Below are positions 6,947-14,218 of a stretch of DNA of 14,218 nucleotides, one piece after another. The notes beneath the pieces were generated by a model. That model was not told the origin of the DNA, did no database searches, and saw only the letters and a program-made list of their open reading frames with translations. The stretch is from Paraeggerthella sp964369725. GTDB taxonomy: Bacteria > Actinomycetota > Coriobacteriia > Coriobacteriales > Eggerthellaceae. The first letter of the stretch is position 1; every line of letters begins with the position of its first letter. The translations under genes and the position numbers were made by a program. The DNA is taken from contig CAYJGC010000046.1 in NCBI GenBank assembly GCA_964369725.1, positions 1 to 14,218 on the forward strand, given 5' to 3'.

Positions 6947-7960
6947 GTGAAAAGAGGAACATCGGGTTTGTCGCTGATAGTTGGTGTAAACAAGCCCAGC
7001 GGCATGAGTTCTCATGATGTCGTGAATCGTTGTAGGCGTATATTTGGTGAGCGACGCGTGGGACATACAGGAACACTTGATCCTTTGGCGTGTGGTGTGC
7101 TCCCTGTTTGTATAGGACCTGCTACACGCTTAGGTATGTATTTAACCTCTCACGACAAGTACTACCGGGTAACTATTGCTTTTGGTGTGGGTACGGACAC
7201 TGATGATTCACAAGGTGAAGTGATAGCGCGCGGTACGGCACCAGAGTGTGCCTATAGCGAGGAGTTTGCTACTTCATGTATTGCTGGGTTGGTGGGTAAA
7301 TCACAACAAATACCACCGCTTTACTCAGCGATAAAAGTGGACGGAACTAAATCATATGAAGCAGCACGTCGAGGGGTTGCTATTGATTTGGAACCGCGAG
7401 ATATTGAGGTCTACAGCGCGCGACTTCTTTCGGTTTCTCAGCCTCATGATCAGGAGTTACTTACCTGGGATGTAGAGTTTCATGTATCTAAGGGTACCTA
7501 CATACGTGCGCTGGCGCGCGATATAGGAGCTGCTTTGTGTTGTCCTGCGCATGTAACAGCGCTTGAGCGGATTCAGTCCGGTTTGCTTACTCTTGAAGAA
7601 TGTGTGAGTCTTGAGACGTTAGAGGAACTAAAGGAAGAAGTGGCTTTAGATCCCGTCAAATTGCTCGGGATACGCTTTATGTTTGTTCAAGATGAGGATA
7701 TCAGCAAAGTAAAAAATGGTATGCCGTTGCTGGCTTCTGCAAACGTATTGCATGAGTATTGTCAGGCGTCATTAGAGGCGAAATACTGTTCTTGCTCATC
7801 AAGTGTTAAGGTTAGTAGTGCTGCACCGCGAACTAATGAATTGATAGCGGTAATTGCGCACAACACGGTTATTGCGCTGTATTCGTATTGCGAAGAGAGC
7901 GCTGTCTTTAAGCCAACATGTGTATTTCAAACGGGGGTTTCACGTGGCGGAAATTATTAG
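6947..7960 (+). CDS. truB: tRNA pseudouridine(55) synthase TruB
   Basis: TruB converts U55 in the T-loop of elongator tRNAs to pseudouridine. The 337-aa product starts at GTG 6947, two nucleotides after the nrnA stop, with AAGGAG at 6931-6936. The family core is intact: V-N-K-P-S-G-M-S-S-H-D, then G-H-T-G-T-L-D-P-L-A with catalytic D45, the K-Y-Y-R segment at 71-74, and Y-I-R-A-L-A-R-D-I-G at 185-194. The C-terminal part (about 245-335) resembles a PUA-type RNA-binding domain, with N-G at 257-258 and the late F-K-P-T-C-V-F strand. This domain is interrupted by a Cys/Ser-rich stretch at about 278-296 that is absent from the TruB proteins I know. The protein is cysteine-rich overall. Its last 17 nt overlap the ribF start, suggesting coupling. 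Confidence 0.94.
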   Translation: MKRGTSGLSLIVGVNKPSGMSSHDVVNRCRRIFGERRVGHTGTLDPLACGVLPVCIGPATRLGMYLTSHDKYYRVTIAFGVGTDTDDSQGEVIARGTAPECAYSEEFATSCIAGLVGKSQQIPPLYSAIKVDGTKSYEAARRGVAIDLEPRDIEVYSARLLSVSQPHDQELLTWDVEFHVSKGTYIRALARDIGAALCCPAHVTALERIQSGLLTLEECVSLETLEELKEEVALDPVKLLGIRFMFVQDEDISKVKNGMPLLASANVLHEYCQASLEAKYCSCSSSVKVSSAAPRTNELIAVIAHNTVIALYSYCEESAVFKPTCVFQTGVSRGGNY

Positions 7961-8867
7961 ATTAACTAAAGCACCTGAACGGGGTTTATTTTTAGGTGCT
8001 TCTTGTGCCTTTGGCGTCTTTGATGGTGTACATAAAGGTCATCGTTATCTTATTGATAGTGCACGTAAAACGGCTACTGACTCACAAGGAAAAAGTGTGG
8101 CCTTGACGTTTGATATAGATCCTGACGAGATGTTTCGCCCTGAGCGCTTAAAAAAGCTTATGACCAATGAAGAACGTTTTAATATGTTGGCTCAGACGGG
8201 TGTTGACGAGGTTGTTGTATTTCCCTTCACACCAGCATTTTCTGCCCAGTCTCCGTATGCTTTTTTGGAGCGAACTTTTAACGGGACACCTCCTGCTTTT
8301 TTGCACGTAGGGCACGATTTTCGATTTGGTGCACGCGCGTCAGGGACAGTTGATGAATTAAATCTATGGGGCGAAGAAAAAGGGGTAGGTGTTTGTGTTC
8401 ATGATCTTAAGGATAGCGGGGATGTCCCCATTTCGGCTACGCGTATTCGCAAGCTACTAGAAAAAGGTGATATTTGCGAGGCAAATCAACTGCTTGGACG
8501 ACCTTACTTTTTGACAGGTACAGTAGAACGTGGCCGCGGCGAAGGAGCAAATCTTGGTTTTAGAACAGCTAATTTTGTTGTAGAAGATCAGCTGCGTCCA
8601 CTTGCAGATGGTGTGTACGCTGCTTGTGTTAAGGTGGCAGGAGAGAGTTATAAAGCAGCTGTTAATGTGGGTATAGCGGCAACGTTTGCAGACCGATCTT
8701 ATGCAACATGCGAAGCACATATTCTTGATTTTGAAGGTGATTTGTATGGTATGCCCGTTAAGGTTGAGTTTCTACACTGGTTGCGTCCTGTGCGAAAGTT
8801 TGACAACATTGATGAACTAATTGCCACAGTACAGGGCAATATTGAGTGGGTAAGAGACAATGTGTAA
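7944..8867 (+). CDS. ribF: Bifunctional riboflavin kinase / FMN adenylyltransferase RibF
   Basis: RibF phosphorylates riboflavin to FMN and adenylates FMN to FAD. The product is 307 aa, the usual length. GTG 7944 is chosen because GGGGG lies seven nucleotides upstream and the protein then begins normally before the nucleotidyltransferase domain; it lies inside the end of truB. The N-terminal domain shows G-V-F-D-G-V-H-K-G-H with the nucleotidyltransferase H-x-G-H at 30-33, V-G-H-D-F-R-F-G at 122-129 and I-S-A-T-R-I-R at 163-169. The C-terminal kinase domain has G-x-N-L-G-F-R-T-A-N, where the usual P-T-A-N is R207-T208-A209-N210, and a candidate catalytic Glu at E257 in C-E-A-H. T and N of the motif are kept, so activity is likely. 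No FMN riboswitch is visible upstream. Confidence 0.94.
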   Translation: MAEIIRLTKAPERGLFLGASCAFGVFDGVHKGHRYLIDSARKTATDSQGKSVALTFDIDPDEMFRPERLKKLMTNEERFNMLAQTGVDEVVVFPFTPAFSAQSPYAFLERTFNGTPPAFLHVGHDFRFGARASGTVDELNLWGEEKGVGVCVHDLKDSGDVPISATRIRKLLEKGDICEANQLLGRPYFLTGTVERGRGEGANLGFRTANFVVEDQLRPLADGVYAACVKVAGESYKAAVNVGIAATFADRSYATCEAHILDFEGDLYGMPVKVEFLHWLRPVRKFDNIDELIATVQGNIEWVRDNV

Positions 8868-9220
8868 AAGGCAATCGTTTATTAGCTTCTATCGAAATAG
8901 ATGCTCGTGCGGGAAGATTTAAGGACTTCGCTCAGAAGTACAGGGACCGACACATAAGGCAGAGAAGCTCTTGCCTCTTGCTGTTGAGTATCGAACTGTA
9001 TACTTCCTTAGAATAGCAGAGGCGGACAGGGTAATCTTTCGTAAGATAAAAAGTCTATGATTGCATTGTTGTTGGTAGTCTGAAGATGAAAAGGTGAGAA
9101 GGTGTGCATTCCGAGACAAAGCAGCCATGATGGCATTGTTGTTAGTAGGGTAGTCTAGGGATTGCTTTGACTATGTTTGTATGAAAGAAAAACCCTCTCG
9201 ATAGTTATAAGGCAGCACCT
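8868..9220. other. 353-nt intergenic region, no gene recognised
   Basis: No coding gene is supported. The region holds an imperfect duplication (9057-9080 and 9127-9150) and several weak hairpins. AGGCAGAG at 8957-8964 pairs with CTC-T-TGCCT at 8968-8976 with one bulged T, and TCTAT at 8888-8892 pairs with ATAGA at 8897-8901 around a CGAA loop. None is followed by a clear T-run, so no terminator for ribF is evident. In many bacteria rpsO follows ribF; no S15 coding remnant is seen here. TTGTAT at 9177-9182 with TATAAG at 9207-9212 could be parts of a poor recQ promoter, but the spacing (24 nt) is too long. Confidence 0.5.
9057..9159 (+). repeat. Imperfect direct duplication containing two micro-ORFs
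   Basis: Two copies begin at 9057 and 9127, 70 nt apart. They match at 20 of the first 22 positions (ATGAT-T/G-GCATTGTTGTT-G/A-GTAG), and both then run into a shared TAGTCT (the second after three extra bases). Each copy contains an eight-codon ATG frame ending in a stop: M-I-A-L-L-L-V-V and M-M-A-L-L-L-V-G. The leucine codons are kept although the DNA differs by a synonymous TTG/TTA. No good ribosome binding sites are visible. A leader-peptide role is speculative. Confidence 0.55.
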
Positions 9221-11164
9221 GTGTTGACAAATAATTTCAATGAAAACAAGAGCAGTGACAGCACTGCGTACCGTGCTGAAGAGCAGACAAATTTTGCACG
9301 CGCGTGTGAAGTTCTGCATCAATATTTTGGCTATGATTCATTTCGTGTGGGACAAGAAGGTGTTGTCAAGGCCATCTTATCTCGGCAAGATGTGCTTGCT
9401 GTTATGCCTACTGGTGCAGGAAAGTCTCTTTGTTATCAAGTGCCAGGAATTATTTTTAAAGGATTGACTATTGTGGTTAGTCCCTTGGTTTCTTTGATGG
9501 ATGATCAGGTTCGCTCACTGCTTGATGTAGGAGTGCGGGGAGCCTATCTTAACTCCACCCTAACACCTTCTCAGCAAAGTACGGTGTTGCTGCGTGCGCT
9601 TCAAGGAAGGTATGAGATTATGTATGTAGCTCCAGAGCGTTTAGGGGATTCGCGCTTTTTGGAGTTCGCAAAGCAAGCTAACCTATCGTTGTTAGCGGTC
9701 GACGAAGCTCACTGTGTTTCTCAATGGGGGCAAGATTTCCGCCCCTCCTATTTAACAATTGGAGATTTTATCGCTAAGCTGCCCTGTCGTCCGGTGGTTG
9801 CAGCCTTTACAGCGACCGCAACAGCTCGTGTGCAAGAAGATGTCATTCGTCTCTTAGGATTGAGTAATCCGTATCAGGTGGTAACGGGGTTTGACCGTCC
9901 TAATTTGCACTTTAGTGTTGAACGTTTGGAGCCCAAGAGAAAACGGGCTCGTTTGGTAGCGTATGCGCTCAACCATCCTCATGAAAGCGGCATTGTCTAT
10001 TGTTCCACCCGTAAAGATGTCGAAAAAGTTTACGAAGCTATATGTGAAGCAGGTATTTGCGCAACGCGTTATCACGCCGGTATGTCAACCGCTGCTCGCG
10101 AAAAAAGCCAACATGCTTTTATTACTGATGATGCGTCGGTCATGGTTGCAACAAATGCGTTTGGTATGGGAATTGATAAGTCGAACGTACGTTATGTTTT
10201 GCACTACAATATGCCCGGAAGTATTGAGGCGTATTATCAAGAAGCTGGTCGCGCAGGGCGTGATAGCGAAACTTCAAAATGTTTGATGTTTTGGTGCGAC
10301 AGCGATGTGGCAACATGCCGCTATTTCATTGAGCGAGAATTAGAAAACGAAGAGCTTACAGCTGCTGAGGCGGATGCGGTGCGTGCCTCTCGACGTCGTT
10401 TGCTAGAGGCTATGTGCGGATACTGTCTAACAACTGATTGTTTGCGTAGCTATATTTTGAATTATTTTGCTGAGGGTGCTTTGTGTGAGGAGAGTACTCA
10501 TAATCCAGTAGCCGCATCGTGTTGCTCAAACTGCGATGGTCATTTTGAAGCTATTGAGGTGACGGATATGGCGCGCAGTATTATGCGTTGCGTTCATGAG
10601 TTGCGGGGAGGATTTGGCAAAGGTGTTGTGGTGGATGTATTGCGCGGTGCAAAGACATCACGCGTTCGCGAGTTGGCCTTAGATGAAAAAATTAGCTACG
10701 GAACGCTTAAAGCATCAGCTTCTCAAATTAAAGAGGTTATTGAACTTCTTTCAGCACGTGGATATCTTCAAATTTCTGAAGGTATGTATCCCGTAGTAGG
10801 GTGGGGTCCTTTCGCACGGGAGGTTGCTCGCGAAGATTTTAGTCTCACGATGAAACGAATTGTACACAAGCAGGATGAAAAGCGCAGCGGCAACGTGGGT
10901 GGTGCAAGAGAGTCTTTCTCAGCTAATTTACGGAGCCTAGATGGGATCCTGTTTGAAAAACTGAGGGCTTTGCGAAAAAAACTTGCCGATGAGGCCAAAG
11001 TACCTCCCTATATTGTTTTTTCAGATGCCACCTTGCGAGATATGTGTGCTAAACTGCCGCAAAACAAGGAGGAGTTTCTTGAAGTGAATGGTGTTGGTGC
11101 TACGAAGCTAGAGCGTTACGGCAGCTCTTTTCTTACAGAAATTAACGCGCATGCACAAGATTGA
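9221..11164 (+). CDS. recQ: ATP-dependent DNA helicase RecQ
   Basis: RecQ is a 3'-5' superfamily 2 helicase for recombination and repair of stalled forks. The product is 647 aa, close to the family norm, starting at GTG 9221 with only AAGG eight nucleotides upstream. Motifs in order: motif 0 F-R-V-G-Q-E (41-46), Walker A T-G-A-G-K-S with K68, D161-E-A-H164, A-F-T-A-T-A-T (195-201), motif IV G-I-V-Y-C-S-T-R, motif V G-M-G-I-D-K, and motif VI Q-E-A-G-R-A-G-R-D. A zinc-binding region follows with C407 and C434/C435/C438; C422 lies inside an unusually long spacer of 26 residues between C407 and C434. The RQC winged helix (about 441-535) and a C-terminal HRDC domain (about 577-645) complete the full three-domain architecture. 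No partner genes suggest a specialised role. Confidence 0.95.
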   Translation: MLTNNFNENKSSDSTAYRAEEQTNFARACEVLHQYFGYDSFRVGQEGVVKAILSRQDVLAVMPTGAGKSLCYQVPGIIFKGLTIVVSPLVSLMDDQVRSLLDVGVRGAYLNSTLTPSQQSTVLLRALQGRYEIMYVAPERLGDSRFLEFAKQANLSLLAVDEAHCVSQWGQDFRPSYLTIGDFIAKLPCRPVVAAFTATATARVQEDVIRLLGLSNPYQVVTGFDRPNLHFSVERLEPKRKRARLVAYALNHPHESGIVYCSTRKDVEKVYEAICEAGICATRYHAGMSTAAREKSQHAFITDDASVMVATNAFGMGIDKSNVRYVLHYNMPGSIEAYYQEAGRAGRDSETSKCLMFWCDSDVATCRYFIERELENEELTAAEADAVRASRRRLLEAMCGYCLTTDCLRSYILNYFAEGALCEESTHNPVAASCCSNCDGHFEAIEVTDMARSIMRCVHELRGGFGKGVVVDVLRGAKTSRVRELALDEKISYGTLKASASQIKEVIELLSARGYLQISEGMYPVVGWGPFAREVAREDFSLTMKRIVHKQDEKRSGNVGGARESFSANLRSLDGILFEKLRALRKKLADEAKVPPYIVFSDATLRDMCAKLPQNKEEFLEVNGVGATKLERYGSSFLTEINAHAQD

Positions 11165-11168
11165 TAAC

Positions 11169-11187
11169 GGCTTTTAATCTTAAAGCC
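11169..11187 (+). other. Weak hairpin after recQ
   Basis: GGCTTT (11169-11174) pairs with AAAGCC (11182-11187) across a 7-nt loop, four nucleotides after the recQ stop. No T-run follows, so it is at best a weak terminator or an mRNA 3' structure between recQ and the next gene. Confidence 0.35.
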
Positions 11188-11234
11188 AAGAGAGAATGTT
11201 CACAAAAGCACGTTACAAAATGAGGTAAAGAACG

Positions 11235-12098
11235 TTGTTAACAAGGTTAGTAAAAAAAATTCAAGGGCGACTAAGATATAACCACATGTGTAAGCATCGC
11301 AACAGCTTTAAACTTCTTGATATAAACGATAAAGCAGTCTCTCAGAGGGTTAACCTCAATTACTGGGCAGTTAAGCCAAATCTTGGGGACGCTCTTTCGC
11401 CTGTTGTCGTTGATTATTTATTGCAACAGAAAGGACTGACGAGGGAGGTAGAGGTGGCAAAAACCACGCACCTCTATGCAATTGGGAGCCTGTTGACCTC
11501 GGGTGTTCAAGATTGTGTGGTTTGGGGTAGTGGGATACTCAACCCTCGAAATTGTCAAATACTTGAGGGGAGAGTTCTGGATGTACGGGCAACGCGAGGG
11601 CCTATTACCCGTATAATACTTCAGGATTGTGGATATGATGCACCTACGGTTTACGGAGACCCGGCGGTATTCCTCCCTGAAATCTATAGGCCTTCCGCTC
11701 GTGTTAAGCAAGCTAAATACGGATTTATTATTCATTGGGAAGGTTCAAGTTATTTTGGCGATTTAGACAAAATAACTTCACTCGATAGTAAAATTATTGA
11801 TATCAAAACGTGTGACTATAAACAATTCGTGGATGAGGTAGTAAGCGTAGAATGCGTCGTTTCATCAAGCTTACATGGGATAATTATTGCGGAAGCATAT
11901 GGAATTCCGGCAATACTCATAAAGCCTGAAATGGATTTTCTTAAGTATTACGACTGGTATTATGCAACCAAAAGATTTGATTTTCCTATGATTACCTCTT
12001 TTGAAGAGCTTGCTTCGTGCAACGCTCCTGCTTTGCCAGACACAGAAACCATGAGAAACTCTTTAAGGAAAGTATTTCCCTATGATATCTTTTGCTAG
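11235..12098 (+). CDS. Polysaccharide pyruvyl transferase family protein
   Basis: The family (PF04230-type) transfers pyruvate from phosphoenolpyruvate to sugars as ketals in exopolysaccharide or cell-wall glycans; the substrate cannot be told here. The product is 287 aa. The likely start is TTG 11235, nine nucleotides after GAGG; ATG 11286 (residue 18) is an alternative. Visible family features are N-Y-W-A-V-K-P-N-L-G-D-A-L-S near 42-55, A-I-G-S-L-L (82-87), V-V-W-G-S-G-I (95-101), V-R-A-T-R-G-P-I-T-R (117-126), Y-G-D-P-A-V-F-L-P (140-148) and S-S-L-H-G-I-I-I-A-E-A-Y-G-I-P-A (211-226). There is no signal peptide or membrane segment, as expected for a cytosolic enzyme. No other glycan gene lies in the window, so it is an orphan beside recQ. 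Confidence 0.85.
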   Translation: MLTRLVKKIQGRLRYNHMCKHRNSFKLLDINDKAVSQRVNLNYWAVKPNLGDALSPVVVDYLLQQKGLTREVEVAKTTHLYAIGSLLTSGVQDCVVWGSGILNPRNCQILEGRVLDVRATRGPITRIILQDCGYDAPTVYGDPAVFLPEIYRPSARVKQAKYGFIIHWEGSSYFGDLDKITSLDSKIIDIKTCDYKQFVDEVVSVECVVSSSLHGIIIAEAYGIPAILIKPEMDFLKYYDWYYATKRFDFPMITSFEELASCNAPALPDTETMRNSLRKVFPYDIFC

Positions 12099-12164
12099 TA
12101 AGCGTGTCTAATCAGTGAATTCAGCGAGGGTATGCAGGTGCACCGGATAAGCGTTAGACGAATT

Positions 12165-12186
12165 AAAAAAGACGCGTAAGGCGCCC
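12165..12186 (-). terminator. Probable intrinsic terminator of the - strand peptidase gene
   Basis: Read on the - strand, GGGCGC pairs with GCGTCT around the loop CTTAC (6 bp including two G-U pairs), directly followed by a run of T (complement of A 12165-12170). It lies about 70 nt beyond the stop of the peptidase gene. The stem is short, but the T-run is clear. Confidence 0.5.
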
Positions 12187-12198
12187 GGTTAGCGATTT

Positions 12199-12229
12199 AA
12201 GCGTGGGGTGCAGGTGGCATCCCACGCTT
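12199..12229 (+). terminator. Strong hairpin between convergent genes, probable terminator
   Basis: AAGCGTGGG plus GTGC (12199-12211) pairs with GCAT plus CCCACGCTT (12217-12229) around AGGTG, giving about 13 bp with one G-U. The 3' side ends in CTTTCT, a weak T-run for the + strand; on the - strand the tail is TTAAATC. It can serve the pyruvyl transferase-like gene, the opposing peptidase gene, or both. The surrounding 158-nt gap (12099-12256) holds no gene. Confidence 0.6.
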
Positions 12230-12256
12230 TCTAACGAAAAGCTGTATAAGGGTTAC

Positions 12257-14218
12257 TTACTTACGGTTTCCCAAGGAGTAGAATTTTCGTCTAGCAATAA
12301 CGCAGGCAACGGCGGCTCCACCAAATGCAGCAAGTAAAGCAGCGCTTGTTGCAATATAAAATGTTGTTGCGTCTCCTGTGGAAGGAAGCGTTTTAGCGCT
12401 GGTATCAGACGATGCTGGTGAAACTGGCGCAGGCGTCGGTGTCGGTGCGGGTGCTGTTATGGAGAACGTTGCGGTAGCTGTTCCTGTTTCAGACACAATG
12501 CTAATGGTATGGGTTCCTGTGCTTAGCGTGGAAGTGTAGGAGCCTATTAGCGTAACGGTAGTGCCGTTTAGGTCGCTGGTTATATAGTTTTCAGCAGCAA
12601 TGTCTTGGCTGTTCACCATAATTGTATGAAGTTCAAGAAGAGGTGCGCTAGAAGTAAAAGATACCTCTTGACCTTGTTCTGCAATTTGACCGTCTCCTGA
12701 AGTTATGGTGGGTGTTTCTATTTGGATAGGATCACCGTATGCTTTAATAGCATAGTTGTCGTAGTCGACCCAGTCTCCTGCAGGGTTTTCGGGAGTAACT
12801 GTTTGTATCTTATCAACGATGCTCTTTAGGTCTGTCCAAGTAGTTGAAGTATCTGGGTTGGTTTCATAGAAAAAGCTTTCCCCTTCGTTTATCACGCCTT
12901 TAAGATATGTCTGACGTAAATCTGCCTGTTCTGGATACATTTTTACAAGTTCGTCACGGCCATGCTTATTGAGACCGCTTTCCATGAGCACCTGATATTG
13001 TCCTTCTGCTACTTGTGTTACCACGACAGAAAATTGTTGACCTTGTTTAATTTCATATCCCTGATCAAGCTCAACTCGATGATATCCGCCAAATTCATAG
13101 GTCTCTGTCACCGTGGTTAGGAGGGTGCCATCCGTAGGGTTACTAAAGCTGTCGTTAAGGAGGTAGAGTTCATAGGTTACTTGCGTACCAGGCACCTCTG
13201 TTTCGGTTGAAAGTGACCTAATAGACTGATTTTCCTGTGCGGTAAATAAATTAGCCATACCGGATTTAGAACTTGAAGGGATGCTATTAACTCCCTGGGA
13301 GGGCATAAGGTCGTATTGATTAATGAGATAATACTCTGACTCAGAGCTCATTGAGTTGATATTGAAGTTAAAGGTTTCAATATTGGTTAAGCTTTGGTCA
13401 TAGTAAGATAGATAAAAATATCCATTGCCGTCAAGACCCCACGTGTTGTGATGAGGGAATTCCTGATTCTCTGCACCCCAGCTATTCTTAACAATCCACG
13501 CGCCGTCTGCTTCGGGAGTTGCGGAGCCTAAGGTTTCGTTAGAAGCAAAATTATCTTTAGAATAGGTGTCGTCCCATCCCACAATAGTAACAGCATGGTT
13601 AGCGCCAGCCGCCGTATTGTTGGTGTAATGTGCCCAGGTGTCCAGGTTGATGTATTGTGAGGGGTCTGCTTGACCTGGTCGAGACGTGTCCGCTGCAAAG
13701 CAAATTTCTACACCACGCCCTTCAAGAAGCTCTCCTTTTATAGCATCTGTCGCAGTAGCGTTATAGGCATAGGTAGTAAGTGTTTCTCCAGTACGACCTG
13801 CGGGTGAAGGTAAGATGTTGCTTTCTTCAAGCTCTAAAGTTTGAGCAAAGCGCAGGCTTTCGTCAACTGACCAATCGCCTTCAGGATCGTAATAGAAAGG
13901 GTTTCCAACAGGATATTCTATAGGGGGATATAGGTTTAAGTCACTATTTTGATAGGGGGCAAGATCTTCGGTCACTGGCCCAATACCTGATGAAAACAGG
14001 GATGTTGCAGTGAAGGGAAAACCGCCATTGTCAAGCACGCCACGAGAGTCTGCTTTTACTGTATAGGCGCCTTCGCCCGCTTGTGAACTCTCTGCATCGA
14101 GTGGGAGGGGAGTATAAGCAAACCATCCGAGATGTAGTTCTGATAAATCTATAACCTCACCATTGTTTACATTGAGGCCAAGTTCAGACATTAAGCTGAT
14201 TTCAGAAGCTGCAATAGC
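12257..14218 (-). CDS. Papain-family (C1) peptidase, LPXTG cell-wall anchored, 5' end cut by the window
   Basis: This is the C-terminal part (653 residues visible) of a large secreted cysteine peptidase; the frame is open to the right edge, so the signal peptide, propeptide and catalytic Cys lie outside. Numbering from the first visible residue, catalytic His is H208 in A-N-H-A-V-T-I-V-G-W-D-D and Asn is N245 in W-I-V-K-N-S-W-G. A lectin-like domain of the type that follows C1 peptidases in gut and oral bacteria spans about 275-500, ending in I-K-A-Y-G-D. An X2/Ig-like domain spans about 505-588, then a Pro/Thr/Ser spacer, the sortase signal L-P-S-T-G at 611-615 (DNA 12374-12388), one membrane helix and a basic tail. 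It is convergent with the pyruvyl transferase-like gene. The natural substrate is unknown. Confidence 0.92.
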   Translation of the reverse strand, partial: AIAASEISLMSELGLNVNNGEVIDLSELHLGWFAYTPLPLDAESSQAGEGAYTVKADSRGVLDNGGFPFTATSLFSSGIGPVTEDLAPYQNSDLNLYPPIEYPVGNPFYYDPEGDWSVDESLRFAQTLELEESNILPSPAGRTGETLTTYAYNATATDAIKGELLEGRGVEICFAADTSRPGQADPSQYINLDTWAHYTNNTAAGANHAVTIVGWDDTYSKDNFASNETLGSATPEADGAWIVKNSWGAENQEFPHHNTWGLDGNGYFYLSYYDQSLTNIETFNFNINSMSSESEYYLINQYDLMPSQGVNSIPSSSKSGMANLFTAQENQSIRSLSTETEVPGTQVTYELYLLNDSFSNPTDGTLLTTVTETYEFGGYHRVELDQGYEIKQGQQFSVVVTQVAEGQYQVLMESGLNKHGRDELVKMYPEQADLRQTYLKGVINEGESFFYETNPDTSTTWTDLKSIVDKIQTVTPENPAGDWVDYDNYAIKAYGDPIQIETPTITSGDGQIAEQGQEVSFTSSAPLLELHTIMVNSQDIAAENYITSDLNGTTVTLIGSYTSTLSTGTHTISIVSETGTATATFSITAPAPTPTPAPVSPASSDTSAKTLPSTGDATTFYIATSAALLAAFGGAAVACVIARRKFYSLGNRK

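Noticed and set aside
8868..9220. An rpsO gene or FMN riboswitch near ribF
   Set aside because: No S15 residues can be read in any frame, and the conserved FMN-element segments are absent both here and before ribF.
9221..14218. RecQ plus neighbours as a defence system
   Set aside because: RecQ has the standard housekeeping architecture with HRDC, and the adjacent genes are a glycan enzyme and a surface peptidase with no nuclease, methylase or toxin signature.
1..14218. CRISPR array, insertion sequence or prophage
   Set aside because: No regularly spaced repeats, transposase, integrase or terminal inverted repeats were seen.

Overview
The window carries a conserved bacterial translation/ribosome-maturation cluster (rimP-nusA-ylxR-infB-rbfA-nrnA-truB-ribF, all on +), followed by recQ and a lone polysaccharide pyruvyl transferase-family gene on +. 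At the right edge the 3' part of a large sortase-anchored papain-family (C1) peptidase gene lies on the - strand. The organism looks like an actinobacterium of the class Coriobacteriia, perhaps Atopobium/Lancefieldella/Olsenella-like. This is inferred from moderate base composition, frequent GTG starts, the NusA N-terminal sequence and the LPXTG peptidase with a lectin-like domain. It is not proven by any marker in the window.

Layout. Positions 1-532: a mostly non-coding leader with one doubtful 72-codon ORF. It ends in two hairpins, the second a terminator-like stem just before rimP with a competing upstream stem. Positions 533-8867: eight tightly packed genes, with short gaps, a 17-nt overlap of truB and ribF, and one 116-nt gap between infB and rbfA that holds a stable UNCG-loop hairpin. 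Positions 8868-9220: a 353-nt gene-free gap with a duplicated element. Positions 9221-11164: recQ. Positions 11235-12098: pyruvyl transferase-like gene. Positions 12099-12256: convergent terminator region. Positions 12257-14218: the partial cell-wall peptidase.

How the genes work together. RimP and RbfA mature the 30S subunit, IF2 starts translation, and TruB makes the tRNA T-loop pseudouridine. NusA controls RNA polymerase pausing and termination, YlxR is a small nucleoid/RNA-binding-type protein, NrnA degrades nanoRNA and/or cyclic dinucleotide products, and RibF makes FMN and FAD. This gene order is widely conserved. RecQ and the right-hand genes are not part of that unit.

I did not find a convincing new defence or mobile system. 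The points most worth a second look are the attenuator-like leader before rimP, a Cys/His (possibly zinc-binding) tail on NusA, an abrupt GC-rich half of ylxR, a perfect palindrome and repeated motif in the IF2 linker, the duplicated micro-ORF element before recQ, and the unusual RTAN motif in RibF.
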